From Geobacillus thermocatenulatus (lineage in GTDB: Bacteria > Bacillota > Bacilli > Bacillales > Anoxybacillaceae), in the NCBI RefSeq assembly GCF_002217655.1, contig NZ_NEWK01000002.1, positions 435,164-499,163 of the forward strand: a stretch of DNA of 64,000 nucleotides, read 5' to 3'. The position numbers were made by a program, and so were the translations under genes. The notes under the pieces were generated by a model. It was not told the DNA's origin. It saw nothing but the letters and a program-made list of their open reading frames with translations, and ran no database searches. Shown piece by piece: positions 16,619-27,043 of the stretch; position 1 is the stretch's first letter, and each line of letters starts with the position of its first letter.

Positions 16619-16769
16619 ATCGCTTCCTCCCCTTGTGGCTCGAATCTTTCTCTCTATAAAATATGCTGAAAAAGCTGTCTAGAAGACCAGTGAAAACACG
16701 CCTTATTCCATCGTATTTTCCTAGCTGCCACTGGCCTTTTAGATTTTTTGCTTGTTGCAGTGAAGGACA

Positions 16770-17558
16770 CTATGGTTGGAGACAATTTTTTAAGTGGAAA
16801 ATTTCCATATCATGCTCTGCCACTTTTCTCATCAAATAATCGATAGATGCTTGCTTGGTAGAGAACTCGCGCGAAGCCAGATCAAGAGCGGCCTGATGCT
16901 TATGAAGCATGTTCTCGATGTGGCGAAAATGGCTCCGCATTTCTGTTGTGAGATTGTCAACTTTTTCTTCGACCCGTTCAACTTTCGCTTCAAGCCGTCG
17001 CTGTCCTTCTTTCAATGTTTGCACATCGCCTTTGACCGCATCCATGTCGGCTTTCAATGTTTGGACGTCGCCTTTGACCATATCCATGTCGGCTTTCAAT
17101 GTTTGGACGTCGCCTTTGACCATATCCATGTCGGCTTTCAATGTTTGGACGTCGCCTTTGACCGCGTTCATATCCGCTTTTAATGTGCGCACATCCTCCT
17201 CAACCCGGTAAAGCCGCTGCTCCAAGCGGGCTTGTCCCTCCTGTAACAACTGCACTTCATCTTCCAAACGCGCCTGCCCTTCCTTGAGCGCTTGCACCTC
17301 GCCTTCGAGGCGTGCTTGCCCTTCTTTGAGTGCCTGCACTTCGCCTTCGAGGCGCACCTGCCCTTCTTTGAGTGCCTGCACTTCGCCTTCGAGGCGTGCT
17401 TGCCCTTCTTTGAGTGCCTGCACTTCGCCTTCCAGCCGCGCCTGCCCTTCTTGAAGCGCTCGGACATTTCCTTCAATCCGATCGAGCCGCACGTGGATGG
17501 GATTGAGCTTTTGGTCAAGCAGTTCGGCCATCATTTGCACGAGTTCGGCTTGGCTCAT
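16770..17558 (-). CDS. Repeat-rich coiled-coil protein A
   Basis: A 262-residue, almost entirely helical protein. Residues about 30-115 are six 14-residue units of the type LKEGQARLEGEVQA; residues about 120-175 are four units of the type VKGDVQTLKADMDM; a C-terminal SIDYLMRKVAEHDMEIFHLK follows. The 14-residue period equals two heptads, as expected for a long parallel coiled coil. No signal peptide, cysteines or catalytic motif are visible. It shares its plan with the protein at 46646 (short N-cap, 14-residue repeats, 'xxH(E/D)xEIxxxKN' tail). The AAGGAGG site is strong. Function unknown. Confidence 0.7.
   Translation of the reverse strand: MSQAELVQMMAELLDQKLNPIHVRLDRIEGNVRALQEGQARLEGEVQALKEGQARLEGEVQALKEGQVRLEGEVQALKEGQARLEGEVQALKEGQARLEDEVQLLQEGQARLEQRLYRVEEDVRTLKADMNAVKGDVQTLKADMDMVKGDVQTLKADMDMVKGDVQTLKADMDAVKGDVQTLKEGQRRLEAKVERVEEKVDNLTTEMRSHFRHIENMLHKHQAALDLASREFSTKQASIDYLMRKVAEHDMEIFHLKNCLQP
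17010..17180. repeat. 42-bp tandem repeats encoding VKGDVQTLKADMDM units
   Basis: About four nearly identical 42-bp copies (unit contains gtttggacgtcgcctttgac) lie inside the coiled-coil gene. Copies differ by only a few bases, which suggests recent duplication. Confidence 0.8.
17270..17460. repeat. 42-bp tandem repeats encoding LKEGQARLEGEVQA units
   Basis: About five near-identical 42-bp copies (unit contains gccttcgaggcgtgcttgcc). This is a second array in the same gene, in a different repeat family from the 17010-17180 array. Confidence 0.8.
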
Positions 17559-17657
17559 CGTTTCTCACCTCCTTTCTCCCATTGTACCATTGTCCCACAC
17601 AACGTCATAGTATAGAAAAAGAGATTTTCTTCTCCTTTTCAACAAGATCAGACGCCA

Positions 17658-17683
17658 GATCAAGCCGATGAATCGGCTTGATC
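17658..17683. repeat. Perfect 12-bp inverted repeat
   Basis: GATCAAGCCGAT (17658-17669) and ATCGGCTTGATC (17672-17683) are separated by two bases. It lies between the PAP2 stop and the coiled-coil start. No T-run follows on either strand, so it is a poor intrinsic terminator; it may be a processing or protein-binding site. Confidence 0.6.
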
Positions 17684-17738
17684 ATCAAATAAACACGGAG
17701 CAAAAACCATTTTTTGATTACACCCCAAACTTATCAAG

Positions 17739-18350
17739 CTACAAACGACCGCCTCGATGAGTCCACATCCGATAAAGAGCAAGGCAGACCGCCAAGTAAG
17801 CACCTCCAAGCCCAAATCCTCCCAGCACATCAGACGGATAATGCACTTGCAAGCTTAACCGACTTAAGCCGGTTAAGAGCGCCAGCGCCGCAAACACGCC
17901 GTAAATGGCCGCCCTTTCTCCACGCTTGGCGCGCGTTTGCGCCAAAAAGTACGCCAACAGCAACAAGTAAATCGTCCCGATCATCGCGTGACCGCTTGGA
18001 AAACTAAATCCGCCGATTTCAGCATGAGGCGGTCGAGCCCGGCCGATGGCATGTTTCAGCCACTCATTGATGCCATATCCTCCGCCGACTGCGATCACAA
18101 CCAACACCATTCCGTAGACATCGCGGCGGAAAAACCATAAACCAATGACAAACATAATGCTGATGATGCCAATCGTCCTTCCATTGCCAAGAAACGTAAA
18201 CGGGTCAAGCCACTTCCAATGATCGAACAGACGCAGCCCTTCTTCATCCATTCTCTCCGTCCATCCAGAGGCCACGCCTGTCCAAACAAGCAAAAAAAGG
18301 CCAAGACTCATGGCCGCAGTGATCCATAATCGTCGATTCATGTTGAGCAT
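17739..18350 (-). CDS. PAP2 family membrane phosphatase
   Basis: A 203-residue protein with about six membrane helices. The three PAP2 motifs are present: KHAIGRARPP (K-x6-RP), FPSGHAMIG (PSGH) and SRLSLQVHYPSDVLGG (SRx5HxxxD). It should dephosphorylate lipid-linked substrates such as undecaprenyl pyrophosphate or phosphatidylglycerophosphate at the outer membrane face; which one is not clear. AAGGAGG favours ATG at 18350 (spacing 6); GTG at 18353 is possible. Confidence 0.88.
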   Translation of the reverse strand: MLNMNRRLWITAAMSLGLFLLVWTGVASGWTERMDEEGLRLFDHWKWLDPFTFLGNGRTIGIISIMFVIGLWFFRRDVYGMVLVVIAVGGGYGINEWLKHAIGRARPPHAEIGGFSFPSGHAMIGTIYLLLLAYFLAQTRAKRGERAAIYGVFAALALLTGLSRLSLQVHYPSDVLGGFGLGGAYLAVCLALYRMWTHRGGRL

Positions 18351-18391
18351 CACTCTCCTCCTTATATCTTCTTTTCCAGAAAAACAAAAAA

Positions 18392-18424
18392 TCCTCCTTA
18401 AAAAGCGGTGCTTTTTAAGGAGGA
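18392..18424 (-). terminator. Terminator of the glutamate synthase operon
   Basis: A 15-bp stem, TCCTCCTTAAAAAGC (18392-18406) with GCTTTTTAAGGAGGA (18410-18424), has a 3-nt loop and six T following on the minus strand, just after the small-subunit stop. Confidence 0.85.
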
Positions 18425-18429
18425 GGGGA

Positions 18430-19914
18430 TCACCACGGCAGCTTCGTCTCTCCCATCAGGAACCGGTCGACTTCACGAGCCACCCCGCGGCCTTCGTGGA
18501 TGGCCCAGACAATTAAGCTTTGGCCGCGGCGGGCGTCGCCGGCGGCAAACACGCCCTCGATGTTTGTTGTATATTTGCCGTAAGGGGCTTTCACTTTATT
18601 GTTCACTGTTTCCACGCCAAACTGCTTCAACACCGGCTGCTCCGGACCTTCAAAGCCGATGGCGATAAATACCAAATCGCACGGCCATACTTGTTCCGTC
18701 CCCGGAATTTCTTTAAAGATCGCTTGGCCGTTTTCATCGATGATTTTTTCCATTTGAATCGTATGCAGTTCTTTCACGCGGCCGTATTCATCGCCAACGA
18801 TTTTTTTCGTCTGGATGCAATATTGGCGCGGGTCGGCGCCGAATTTCGCTTTTGCTTCTTCGTACGCGTAGTCGAGCGTAAAGACGAGCGGATATTGCGG
18901 CCACGGGTTGTGGTCCGGGCGCTTGTGTGGCAACGCTGGGTGTTTGCCGAACTGGACAACGCTTTTGCAGCCTTGGCGCAGCGCGGTCGCCACGCAGTCG
19001 GCGCCCGTATCGCCGCCGCCAATCACGATGACATGTTTATCTTTGGCATCGATGGACTGACCGTCGGCAAAGTTCGAATCTAATAAGCTTTTCGTGACAC
19101 CGGTTAAATAATCCATCGCAAAGTGAACGCCTTTAAGTTCCCTTCCTTCAATGGTTAAGTCACGTTGCTTTTGCGCACCGATGCACAAGACGACGGCGTC
19201 GTACTGAGCACGCAGTTCGTCAGCCGTAATATCTTTGCCGACTTCGGTGTTCGTAATAAACGTGATGCCTTCCTCTTCGAGCAGGCGCACCCGCCGCTCG
19301 ACCACTTCTTTTTCCAGTTTCATATTCGGAATCCCGTACATCAACAAGCCGCCGATGCGATCCGCCCGCTCGTATACCGTCACCGAATGGCCAGCTTGGT
19401 TAAGTTGGTCGGCACAGGCGAGCCCAGCCGGGCCAGAGCCGACGATGGCCACTTTTTTCCCTGTTCGCGTTTTCGGAATGCGCGGTTTCACCCATCCTTC
19501 GGCAAACCCTTTATCAATAATAGCCCGTTCAATGCCTTTAATCGCCACCGCTGGGTCGGAAATCGCCACCGTGCACGACCCCTCGCACGGCGCCGGGCAG
19601 ACGCGGCCGGTGAATTCTGGGAAGTTGTTCGTTTTCAGCAAACGATCAAGCGCTTCTTTCCAGCGGCCTCGGTACACCAAATCGTTCCATTCTGGGATCA
19701 AGTTGTGCACCGGACACCCCGAAGTCAGGCCGTTTAGCTCCAATCCCATATGACAAAACGGCGTGCCGCAGTCCATACAGCGGGCGCCTTGGCGGGCCAG
19801 CACGTCTTCGGAAAATGGCTGCGTGTATTCTTTCCAATCATCAAGACGGGAAAGCGGATCGCGCTTTTTCTCTTCCTCACGTGCATATTCCATAAATCCT
19901 GTTGCTTTTCCCAC
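18430..19914 (-). CDS. gltB: Glutamate synthase small subunit (GltB of B. subtilis, GltD of E. coli)
   Basis: A 494-residue FAD/Fe-S protein that passes electrons from NADPH to the large subunit. Cys motifs CMDCGTPFC and [12 protein letters not shown], then CPAPCEGSC, bind the low-potential clusters; [20 protein letters not shown] is the FAD loop and [20 protein letters not shown] the NADPH loop; the C-terminal [19 protein letters not shown] closes the FAD domain. The likely start is GTG at 19914, 7 bp after AGGAGGGG; in-frame codons further upstream lack a site. It follows the large subunit by 135 bp, with a GC-rich hairpin between. Confidence 0.95.
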   Translation of the reverse strand: MGKATGFMEYAREEEKKRDPLSRLDDWKEYTQPFSEDVLARQGARCMDCGTPFCHMGLELNGLTSGCPVHNLIPEWNDLVYRGRWKEALDRLLKTNNFPEFTGRVCPAPCEGSCTVAISDPAVAIKGIERAIIDKGFAEGWVKPRIPKTRTGKKVAIVGSGPAGLACADQLNQAGHSVTVYERADRIGGLLMYGIPNMKLEKEVVERRVRLLEEEGITFITNTEVGKDITADELRAQYDAVVLCIGAQKQRDLTIEGRELKGVHFAMDYLTGVTKSLLDSNFADGQSIDAKDKHVIVIGGGDTGADCVATALRQGCKSVVQFGKHPALPHKRPDHNPWPQYPLVFTLDYAYEEAKAKFGADPRQYCIQTKKIVGDEYGRVKELHTIQMEKIIDENGQAIFKEIPGTEQVWPCDLVFIAIGFEGPEQPVLKQFGVETVNNKVKAPYGKYTTNIEGVFAAGDARRGQSLIVWAIHEGRGVAREVDRFLMGETKLPW

Positions 19915-19997
19915 GATGGTTCCCCTCCTTCTTTCCGTACACATCCTCTCTTCTCTCATGCGGCCTTCCCGCCTGTTGGCCGTTTAAAAAGCGGGCC

Positions 19998-20030
19998 CCG
20001 CGAAGCCGCGGAGCCGAAGCGGCTTCGCGG
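19998..20030 (-). terminator. GC-rich intercistronic hairpin between glutamate synthase subunits
   Basis: CCGCGAAGCCGC (19998-20009) pairs perfectly with GCGGCTTCGCGG (20019-20030), followed after seven bases by TTTTT on the minus strand. It could attenuate or separate the stoichiometry of the two subunits, or stabilise the upstream message. Confidence 0.5.
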
Positions 20031-20049
20031 CCAATCGCAAGCCACAGCG

Positions 20050-23000
20050 TTACTTCGCCACCGCTTGCAGCTGATGGACGCCGCCGACAGCCGCTTTTTT
20101 CTGTTTTGCCACTGTTTCAAACGCCGCCATGACGGCTTCTTCGTGCGAAAGTCCGGACTGTTCGAGCGTTTCGATCGTCTCGATCATCAGTTTATAGTTG
20201 CGCGGAATGACTTTGACGAAGCGGCGGACGTAAGCGTCCCATTCTTCGAGCACCAACGCGGCCCGCGGGCTTCCTGTATAGCGGTAATGGTTTTCGATCA
20301 TCCGGCGCACTTCCAAAATTTCGGCTTCATCTGCAAGCGGTTCAAACGAAACGAGCTCGCCGTTGGCTGTTTCCCTCCAGCTGTCTTCATCGGCAAGAAC
20401 GTAAGCGATCCCACCGGACATGCCGGCGGCGAAGTTTTTGCCAACCGAACCGAGAATGACGACGCGGCCGCCGGTCATATATTCGCAGCCATGGTCGCCG
20501 ACTCCCTCAACAACGGCATAGACGCCGCTGTTGCGGACGCAGAACCGCTCCCCAGCGCGGCCGCGAATGTACGCTTCGCCGCTTGTAGCCCCGTAAAACG
20601 CCACGTTGCCAATGATCACGTTGTCAGCCGCGGCAAACGGCGCCTCATGCGGCGGACGGACGATCACTTTGCCGCCGGAAAGCCCTTTGCCGACGTAATC
20701 ATTCGCGTCGCCGACGAGCTCAAGCGTCATCCCTTTCGGCACAAATGCTGCAAAGCTTTGCCCAGCCGATCCGGTGAAATGGAGGCGGATCGTATCATCC
20801 GGCAGCCCTTCCTCGCCGTAGCGCTTCGAGATTTCGCTTCCTGTCATCGCCCCGACCGTGCGGTGGACGTTGCGGATGGCGAGGTGAAGTTCGACCGGCT
20901 CCTGCCGCTCGAGCGCTGGCTGCACCGCCGGCAAAATTTCCGTATAGTCGAGCGTCTCTTCCATTCGATGGTTTTGCCCTTTGCTGCCTGTGCGCGGGCC
21001 ATCGACTTGATACAAGAGGCGGGACAAGTCAAGATGTTTCGCTTTCCAATGCGCTTTCGCCCGTTCGCTCACTTTTAAGACGTCAACGCGGCCGACCATT
21101 TCGTCGATCGTGCGGAATCCGAGTTCCGCCATCATTTCCCGCACTTCCTGAGCGACGAAATACATGAAATTGACGACATGGTCCGGCTCGCCGGTAAATT
21201 TCTTGCGCAGCTCCGGATTTTGCGTCGCCACGCCGACCGGACACGTATCCAAATGACAGACGCGCATCATGACACAGCCTAAGACGACAAGCGGAGCCGT
21301 CGCAAACCCAAACTCTTCAGCGCCGAACAAAGCGGCCATGACAACATCGCGTCCTGTCATCAATTTTCCGTCCGTTTCCAAGACGACGCGGTCTCGCAAA
21401 CCATTCAACATGAGCGTCTGATGCGTTTCCGCCAATCCGAGCTCCCACGGCAAGCCGGCATGCTTGATGCTCGTTTTGGGCGACGCCCCCGTGCCGCCGT
21501 CATAGCCGCTAATGACGATGACATCGGCGTTCCCTTTCGCCACGCCAGCCGCGATTGTGCCGACGCCGGCCTTGGCGACGAGCTTGACGCTGATGCGCGC
21601 ATCTTTGTTGGCGTTTTTCAAATCATAAATGAGTTGGGCCAAATCTTCAATCGAGTAAATGTCATGGTGCGGCGGCGGGGAAATGAGCTCGACTCCCGGC
21701 GTTGAGCCGCGCACTTTGCCGACCCACGGATACACTTTATTGGCCGGAAGCTGGCCGCCTTCGCCTGGTTTTGCTCCTTGGGCCATTTTGATTTGCAATT
21801 CATCGGCATTGACCAAATAATGGCTTTTTACGCCAAAACGTCCGGACGCGACTTGTTTAATCGCGCTGCGGCGCCAGTCGCCGTTTTCGTCTTTCACGTA
21901 GCGGGCTGGATCTTCGCCGCCCTCACCGCTGTTGCTTTTTCCGCCGATTCGGTTCATGGCGATCGCCAGCGCCTCATGCGCCTCTTGGCTGATCGAGCCG
22001 AACGACATCGCGCCGGTTTTAAAGCGGCGGACGATCGATTCAACCGGCTCGACTTCGTCAATCGGCACCGGAGGGCGCTTCGAATCGAAGTCGAACAAGT
22101 TGCGCAAAAACGTCAACTGTTCTTCATTCGCCAGTTTGGAATATTGTTTATACAAATTGTAGTCGTTTTTCCGGCACGCCCACTGCAGCAAATGGATCGT
22201 CTTTGGGTTGAACGCGTGATGTTCGCCGTTGCGCCGCCATTGCAGCTCGCTGCCCGCATCGAGCACATCGTCTTCATGCCGCGCTCCAAAAGCGGCTTCG
22301 TGGCGCATTTTCGCTTCTTTCGCAATTTCCGCAAGCCCGATGCCGCCGATTTGCGACGCCGTGCCGGTGAAGTATTCCTCAATGACATCGTCGCCGATGC
22401 CGACCGCTTCAAAAATTTGCGCGCCGCGGTAGCTTTGCACCGTCGAAATGCCCATTTTCGACATCACTTTGACGACGCCGTCAACAGCCGCCTTGATGTA
22501 TGTTTTCGCCGCTTCCCGGTACGACAAGGCGATCGTGCCGTTTTCTGACGCCTGGCGGATCGTCTCGAGCGCCAAATATGGGTTGATGGCATCGGCCCCG
22601 TAGCCGATGAGCGCCGCAAAATGATGCACTTCACGTGCTTCGCCGCTTTCGACCAGCAGGCTGACGTTCGTGCGCATCCCGTTGCGGACGAGGTGTTGAT
22701 GAAGCCCGCTTACCGCCAGCAACACCGGAATCGCCACATGCGTTTCATCAACGCCGCGGTCGGACAACACGAGAAGCGCCGCGCCGTTTGCAATGGCTTC
22801 ATCCGCTTTGGCAAACAGCTCATCAAGCGCCGTTTTCAAATCGGCGGTAAACAAGGTCGGCAACACCGCGCACGCAAATTCCGGGTGTGGATTCGCTTTT
22901 AACGCCGCCAGTTCTTCGTTCGTCAACAACGGCGTCTCAAGGCGAATGCGCCGCGCCGCTTTGGCGTCCGGATGCAAAATGTTCCCTTCTTTGCCGAGCA

Positions 23001-24609
23001 GCGTCATCGTTGACGTGACGACATATTCGCGGATGGCGTCAATCGGCGGATTTGTCACTTGGGCGAACAGCTGCTTGAAGTAGTTGAACAAGCTTTGCGG
23101 CCGCTCGGACAGCACGGCAAGCGGCGCATCCATGCCCATCGCCCCCGTCGGATCTTTCCCCTCCGTCGCCATCGGCAAAATCGTTTTTTCCACATCTTCA
23201 AACGTGTAGCCGAACGCTTTTTGCAGCTTGACAAGCTGCTTCGGCGCTTCGACGTCCTCCGGAATTTCCAGATCGCCAAGCGTGATCATTTGCTCGTTGA
23301 TCCATTGGCGATATGGCTTTTCATGAGCCATTTCTTCCTTGATTTCCTGGTCGGAGATGATGCGCCCTTGCTCGAGGTCAACCAACAGCATTTTCCCCGG
23401 GCTCAGCCGCTCTTTATATAAAATGTTGTTCGGGTCAACATCGATGACGCCGACTTCGGATGAGAAAATAATGTAGTCGTCTTTGGTGACGTAATAGCGG
23501 GCCGGACGCAAACCGTTTCGGTCCAAAATGGCGCCGATTTGCTTGCCGTCGGTGAACGAAATCGCCGTCGGTCCGTCCCACGGCTCCATGAGACAGCTGT
23601 GGTACTCGTAAAACGCCTTTTTCGCCCCGTCCATCTGCTCATCCCAAAACCACGGTTCCGGAATGAGCATCATGGCGACATGAGCCGGCTTCCGGCCAGC
23701 GAGAACGAAAAATTCAAACGCATTGTCCAAAATCGACGAGTCGCTGCCGTTTGTATCCAAAATCGGCACGACTTTTTCCAAATCCGCGCCGAACGCTTCG
23801 GACACAAATTGTTTCTCGCGCGCCGCCATCCAGTTGACGTTGCCGCGCAGCGTGTTGATCTCGCCGTTATGGATCAAGTAGCGGTTCGGATGGGCCCGCT
23901 CCCAGCTCGGAAACGTGTTCGTGCTGAAGCGCGAGTGCACGAGAGCAAACGCCGAATGGAACCGTTCATCTTGCAAATCCAAATAAAACGCATCGATTTG
24001 TTCCGGCGTCAAAAGCCCTTTATACACGATCGTCCGGCTCGAGAAGCTCGCTACATAGCACTCGTTGTGTTCCACACATTTTTCGAATTGTTTGCGGATC
24101 ACATACAGCTTCCGTTCAAACGCCAACTCATCAGCCACGTCATCACTTGCCGCGACAAATACTTGACGGATGAAGGGCTTGCTTTGCCGCGCCAGTTTGC
24201 CAAGCTTGTCGTTGTCAACCGGCACGGTCCGCCAACCGAGCAGGCGCTGCCCCTCTTTCGCAACGATTTCATTGAATTTCGCTTCGTAATACGCCCGCTT
24301 CTCTTCCTGTTCCGGCAAAAAGAACATTCCGACCCCGTAGCGCCCTTTTTCCGGCAAGTTCATCCCACCGCACACCGTTTGAAAGTATTCGTGCGGAATT
24401 TGCGTCATAATGCCCGCGCCATCACCTGTTTCCGGATCGCTTCCTTGTCCGCCGCGGTGTTCAAGCTGGCGAAGCATATGGAGCGCTTTTTCGATAATGT
24501 CATGTGACGGTTTTCCTTTCAAATGAGCATAAAACCCGATCCCGCATGCATCATGTTCAAATTCCGGGCGATACAGCCCTTGTGCTTCCGGTAATCCGTA
24601 GTGTTTCAT
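20050..24609 (-). CDS. gltA: Glutamate synthase large subunit
   Basis: A 1519-residue enzyme making two glutamates from glutamine and 2-oxoglutarate. Residues 1-21 look like a removable propeptide in front of Cys22 ([15 protein letters not shown]), the glutaminase nucleophile. The central and FMN domains follow ([36 protein letters not shown]), then the 3Fe-4S motif [15 protein letters not shown], and the C-terminal beta-helix ([10 protein letters not shown]-like repeats, [18 protein letters not shown]). GGGAGGGGAAGG precedes ATG at 24609; an upstream in-frame extension has no site. Length equals the B. subtilis GltA. It is divergent from gltC. Confidence 0.96.
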   Translation of the reverse strand: MKHYGLPEAQGLYRPEFEHDACGIGFYAHLKGKPSHDIIEKALHMLRQLEHRGGQGSDPETGDGAGIMTQIPHEYFQTVCGGMNLPEKGRYGVGMFFLPEQEEKRAYYEAKFNEIVAKEGQRLLGWRTVPVDNDKLGKLARQSKPFIRQVFVAASDDVADELAFERKLYVIRKQFEKCVEHNECYVASFSSRTIVYKGLLTPEQIDAFYLDLQDERFHSAFALVHSRFSTNTFPSWERAHPNRYLIHNGEINTLRGNVNWMAAREKQFVSEAFGADLEKVVPILDTNGSDSSILDNAFEFFVLAGRKPAHVAMMLIPEPWFWDEQMDGAKKAFYEYHSCLMEPWDGPTAISFTDGKQIGAILDRNGLRPARYYVTKDDYIIFSSEVGVIDVDPNNILYKERLSPGKMLLVDLEQGRIISDQEIKEEMAHEKPYRQWINEQMITLGDLEIPEDVEAPKQLVKLQKAFGYTFEDVEKTILPMATEGKDPTGAMGMDAPLAVLSERPQSLFNYFKQLFAQVTNPPIDAIREYVVTSTMTLLGKEGNILHPDAKAARRIRLETPLLTNEELAALKANPHPEFACAVLPTLFTADLKTALDELFAKADEAIANGAALLVLSDRGVDETHVAIPVLLAVSGLHQHLVRNGMRTNVSLLVESGEAREVHHFAALIGYGADAINPYLALETIRQASENGTIALSYREAAKTYIKAAVDGVVKVMSKMGISTVQSYRGAQIFEAVGIGDDVIEEYFTGTASQIGGIGLAEIAKEAKMRHEAAFGARHEDDVLDAGSELQWRRNGEHHAFNPKTIHLLQWACRKNDYNLYKQYSKLANEEQLTFLRNLFDFDSKRPPVPIDEVEPVESIVRRFKTGAMSFGSISQEAHEALAIAMNRIGGKSNSGEGGEDPARYVKDENGDWRRSAIKQVASGRFGVKSHYLVNADELQIKMAQGAKPGEGGQLPANKVYPWVGKVRGSTPGVELISPPPHHDIYSIEDLAQLIYDLKNANKDARISVKLVAKAGVGTIAAGVAKGNADVIVISGYDGGTGASPKTSIKHAGLPWELGLAETHQTLMLNGLRDRVVLETDGKLMTGRDVVMAALFGAEEFGFATAPLVVLGCVMMRVCHLDTCPVGVATQNPELRKKFTGEPDHVVNFMYFVAQEVREMMAELGFRTIDEMVGRVDVLKVSERAKAHWKAKHLDLSRLLYQVDGPRTGSKGQNHRMEETLDYTEILPAVQPALERQEPVELHLAIRNVHRTVGAMTGSEISKRYGEEGLPDDTIRLHFTGSAGQSFAAFVPKGMTLELVGDANDYVGKGLSGGKVIVRPPHEAPFAAADNVIIGNVAFYGATSGEAYIRGRAGERFCVRNSGVYAVVEGVGDHGCEYMTGGRVVILGSVGKNFAAGMSGGIAYVLADEDSWRETANGELVSFEPLADEAEILEVRRMIENHYRYTGSPRAALVLEEWDAYVRRFVKVIPRNYKLMIETIETLEQSGLSHEEAVMAAFETVAKQKKAAVGGVHQLQAVAK

Positions 24610-24648
24610 GCTGCCTTCCCCTCCCGTTCCGAATTGTCTGTAATATTC

Positions 24649-24677
24649 ATTGTAGTTTTCAAAATTAATATAAACAA
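24649..24677 (-). promoter_or_regulatory. Putative gltA promoter
   Basis: TTGTTT (24672-24677) and TACAAT (24649-24654) on the minus strand are separated by 17 bp, giving a leader of about 35 nt. It overlaps the putative gltC promoter on the other strand. Confidence 0.5.
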
Positions 24678-24685
24678 TATATAAT
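24656..24685 (+). promoter_or_regulatory. Putative gltC promoter
   Basis: TTTTCA (24656-24661) and TATAAT (24680-24685) are separated by 18 bp. Because it lies across the gltA promoter, GltC bound here could regulate both directions, as known in B. subtilis. Confidence 0.4.
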
Positions 24686-24734
24686 TTAGATAAAATCCAT
24701 CTCTTTTTGCGATCAATCAAAAGGAGGGAGAAAA

Positions 24735-25646
24735 ATGGAGCTGCGGCAACTGCAATATTTCGTGGAAGTCGCCCGGCGCGAACACGTCTCCGAAGCCGCC
24801 GACGCCCTCCATGTCGCGCAGTCGGCGATCAGCCGGCAAATTGCCAACCTCGAAGCGGAGCTTGGCGTGCAGCTGTTTGAACGGGAAGGGCGAAACGTGA
24901 AGCTCACCCCGATCGGCCGCCATTTTTTGCCGCACGCCGAAGCGGTGTTAAAGGCGGTCGAGGATGCAAAGCAACAAATCGAAGAGTATTTGGACCCGGA
25001 ACGCGGAACGATTAAAATCGGGTTTCCGACAAGCCTGGCAAGCCACATGATGCCGATGGTCATCTCCGCCTTTAAAGCGGAGCACCCAAACGTCTCGTTC
25101 CATCTCCGCCAAGGGTCGTACTATTATTTAATCGAAGCGGTGAAAAAACGGGAGATCGACCTTGCCTTTCTCGGACCGATTCCGGTTCGTGAAATCGGCA
25201 TTAAAGGAGAAATTTTGTTTTCCGAACCGTTTGCCGCCCTCCTGCCGAACAGCCATCCGCTCGCCCGCCGCGACCGGATCGTATTGAACGAACTGCGCCA
25301 TGATCCATTTGTAACGTTTCCAAAAGGATACATTTTGCATCAAATCGTCATTGACGCTTGCCACCAAGCCGGATTCTCGCCCAACATTTCATCGGAAGGC
25401 GAAGATCTCGATGCCATTAAAGGGCTTGTCTCCGCTGGCATCGGCGTGACCCTCCTGCCGGAAAGCGCCTTGTCGGAAAGCCTTCTTCGCTACGCCGCCA
25501 AAGTGCCGATCGAGATGCCGCAAGTAAAGCGCAACGTCGGCATTATCATTTCCGACCACCACGAACTCGCTCCGTCGGTGAAAGTGTTTTACCGGTTTGT
25601 GAAAGACTTTTTCGCGGAGCTCGAGCGGTATCAATTGCGGGGGTGA
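24735..25646 (+). CDS. gltC: LysR-family activator of glutamate synthase
   Basis: A 303-residue LysR regulator. Residues 1-60 form the winged HTH ([40 protein letters not shown]); residues about 90-295 the effector domain ([20 protein letters not shown]). It is divergent from gltA with 125 bp between starts, the arrangement of B. subtilis gltC-gltAB, where GltC activates glutamate synthase when 2-oxoglutarate is high and represses its own gene. AAAGGAGGG precedes the ATG. Confidence 0.92.
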   Translation: MELRQLQYFVEVARREHVSEAADALHVAQSAISRQIANLEAELGVQLFEREGRNVKLTPIGRHFLPHAEAVLKAVEDAKQQIEEYLDPERGTIKIGFPTSLASHMMPMVISAFKAEHPNVSFHLRQGSYYYLIEAVKKREIDLAFLGPIPVREIGIKGEILFSEPFAALLPNSHPLARRDRIVLNELRHDPFVTFPKGYILHQIVIDACHQAGFSPNISSEGEDLDAIKGLVSAGIGVTLLPESALSESLLRYAAKVPIEMPQVKRNVGIIISDHHELAPSVKVFYRFVKDFFAELERYQLRG

Positions 25647-25698
25647 ACGCTCCTCCGCCTACGCTCACGTCGAAAAATGGGTTCGAGATCACAAAAAA

Positions 25699-25726
25699 AA
25701 GACGCAGGTGCTTCCCCCTGCGTCTT
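25699..25726. terminator. Bidirectional terminator after gltC
   Basis: AAGACGCAGG (25699-25708) and CCTGCGTCTT (25717-25726) form a 10-bp stem flanked by an A-run on the left and T-rich sequence on the right. Confidence 0.7.
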
Positions 25727-25809
25727 TCCTTTCTTCTTCTGCACACTTCCCCTTTCCGTCGCCTTCACTCATCAAGGATCATTCAAAAAGAAGATGTGGA
25801 GAGCACCAA

Positions 25810-25844
25810 GTTCGGACGCTGCTTCCGTTCGATTGCGTCCGAAC
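25810..25844 (-). terminator. Perfect inverted repeat at the reductase stop
   Basis: GTTCGGACGC (25810-25819) and GCGTCCGAAC (25835-25844) lie directly after the stop at 25846. No T-run follows, so it may act with the stronger hairpin at 25699-25726. Confidence 0.45.
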
Positions 25845-25845
25845 G

Positions 25846-26832
25846 TCATCCTAACCGCACGACCGTCCGGCCGCGCAGCTCGCCGCGCAAAATGCGCTCA
25901 AGCGCTTGCGGCAATTCAGCGAGCGAAATTTCTTGAACAATCCCCTCCAAATCCGGCTTTAAGTCGCCAGCGAGCCGCTCCCAAATGCGCAAACGCAAAT
26001 CCATTGGACAATAGACGGAATCAACGCCAAGCAAGCTGACGCCGCGCAAAATGAATGGATGGACGGTTGTCGGCACCTCGACGCCGCCTGTCAACCCACT
26101 CACCGCCACCGCTCCGCCGTAGCGGATGCGGCTTAACACCGTCGCCAGCGTCCGGCCGCCGACCGGGTCGACCGCCGCGGCCCAGCGCTGCTTATCAAGC
26201 GGACGAATGCGTTCAGCCGTGACGTCTTCGCGCGTCAACACTTCCTTGGCGCCGAGGGCGCGCAAATAGTCGTGCTCCGCCGTTTTGCCTGTGCTCGCTT
26301 CCACCGTATAGCCGCGCTTCGATAGCATCGACACGGCCAGACTCCCGACGCCGCCCGTCGCCCCCGTGACAAGCACCGGCCCGTGCTCCGGCGTCAACCC
26401 CTGCTCCTCAAGACGATGAATGGACAATGCCGCGGTGAACCCAGCTGTGCCGATCGCCATCGCTTCTTTCAACGTCAACCCTTTTGGCAGCGGCACGAGC
26501 CAATCGCCGTGCAGGCGAGCATATTCACTGTAGCCCCCGAAATGCGTCACACCGATTTCATAACCGGTCGCGATCACCTCGTCCCCTTCGCGGAAGCGCG
26601 GATGTTGCGACGAAACAACCACCCCGGCCAAATCAATTCCCGGCACGAACGGATACGTTTTCACAATTTTGCCGTCCGGAATGGACGCTAATCCATCTTT
26701 GTAGTTGACGCTTGAATAATGGACGCGGACAACGACGTCTCCTTCCGGCAAATCATCCATGGATATCGTCTGCACACCGGCGGTAAATTCTGTTTCGGTT
26801 TTGTTGACGACAAACGCTTGAAATGCGGACAT
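25846..26832 (-). CDS. YhdH/YhfP-family quinone/acrylyl-CoA reductase
   Basis: A 328-residue MDR-superfamily oxidoreductase without the structural zinc-binding cysteines. VRVHYSSVNYKDGLASIPDG and YPFVPGIDLAGVVV are the substrate-domain motifs; GPVLVTGATGGVGSLAVSML is the NADPH-binding loop; VDPVGGRTLATVLSRIRYGG and VHPFILRGVSLLGVDSVYCP follow, as in YhdH/YhfP. Known relatives reduce acryloyl-CoA or quinones. GGAGAGGAAGG precedes ATG at 26832; upstream in-frame starts lack a site. It is monocistronic. Confidence 0.88.
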   Translation of the reverse strand: MSAFQAFVVNKTETEFTAGVQTISMDDLPEGDVVVRVHYSSVNYKDGLASIPDGKIVKTYPFVPGIDLAGVVVSSQHPRFREGDEVIATGYEIGVTHFGGYSEYARLHGDWLVPLPKGLTLKEAMAIGTAGFTAALSIHRLEEQGLTPEHGPVLVTGATGGVGSLAVSMLSKRGYTVEASTGKTAEHDYLRALGAKEVLTREDVTAERIRPLDKQRWAAAVDPVGGRTLATVLSRIRYGGAVAVSGLTGGVEVPTTVHPFILRGVSLLGVDSVYCPMDLRLRIWERLAGDLKPDLEGIVQEISLAELPQALERILRGELRGRTVVRLG

Positions 26833-27043
26833 CCTTCCTCTCCCTTTCTTCATGCATTCTTCTCTCATGTCATTCGACAACCAAACGCCAGATTCCTTTC
26901 TGAACCAAGAAAACCCTCGCTTCCGGTTGTGAGCGTAGGCGGGTGATGAATAAATGTCTCATGAAAGTCCTTCCTACACTTCCTTGACTTCTTTATGTTA
27001 AACTGTAAACAAACATATCTTTAAGATGAAAGAAGGTGAAACA

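Noticed and set aside
17010-17460. Possible CRISPR array
   Set aside because: The repeats are contiguous 42-bp units without unique spacers and lie in frame inside a coding gene.
20050-24609. Many long open frames on the plus strand opposite glutamate synthase (for example around 21778-22548 and 23539-24507)
   Set aside because: They lie antisense to strongly conserved coding sequence, lack ribosome sites and match no family. High-GC third positions create such shadow frames.
24686-24720. A GltC box of the B. subtilis type (ATCTC-N7-GAGAT)
   Set aside because: ATCTC is present once, but no GAGAT half-site lies at the required distance, so the box is not claimed.
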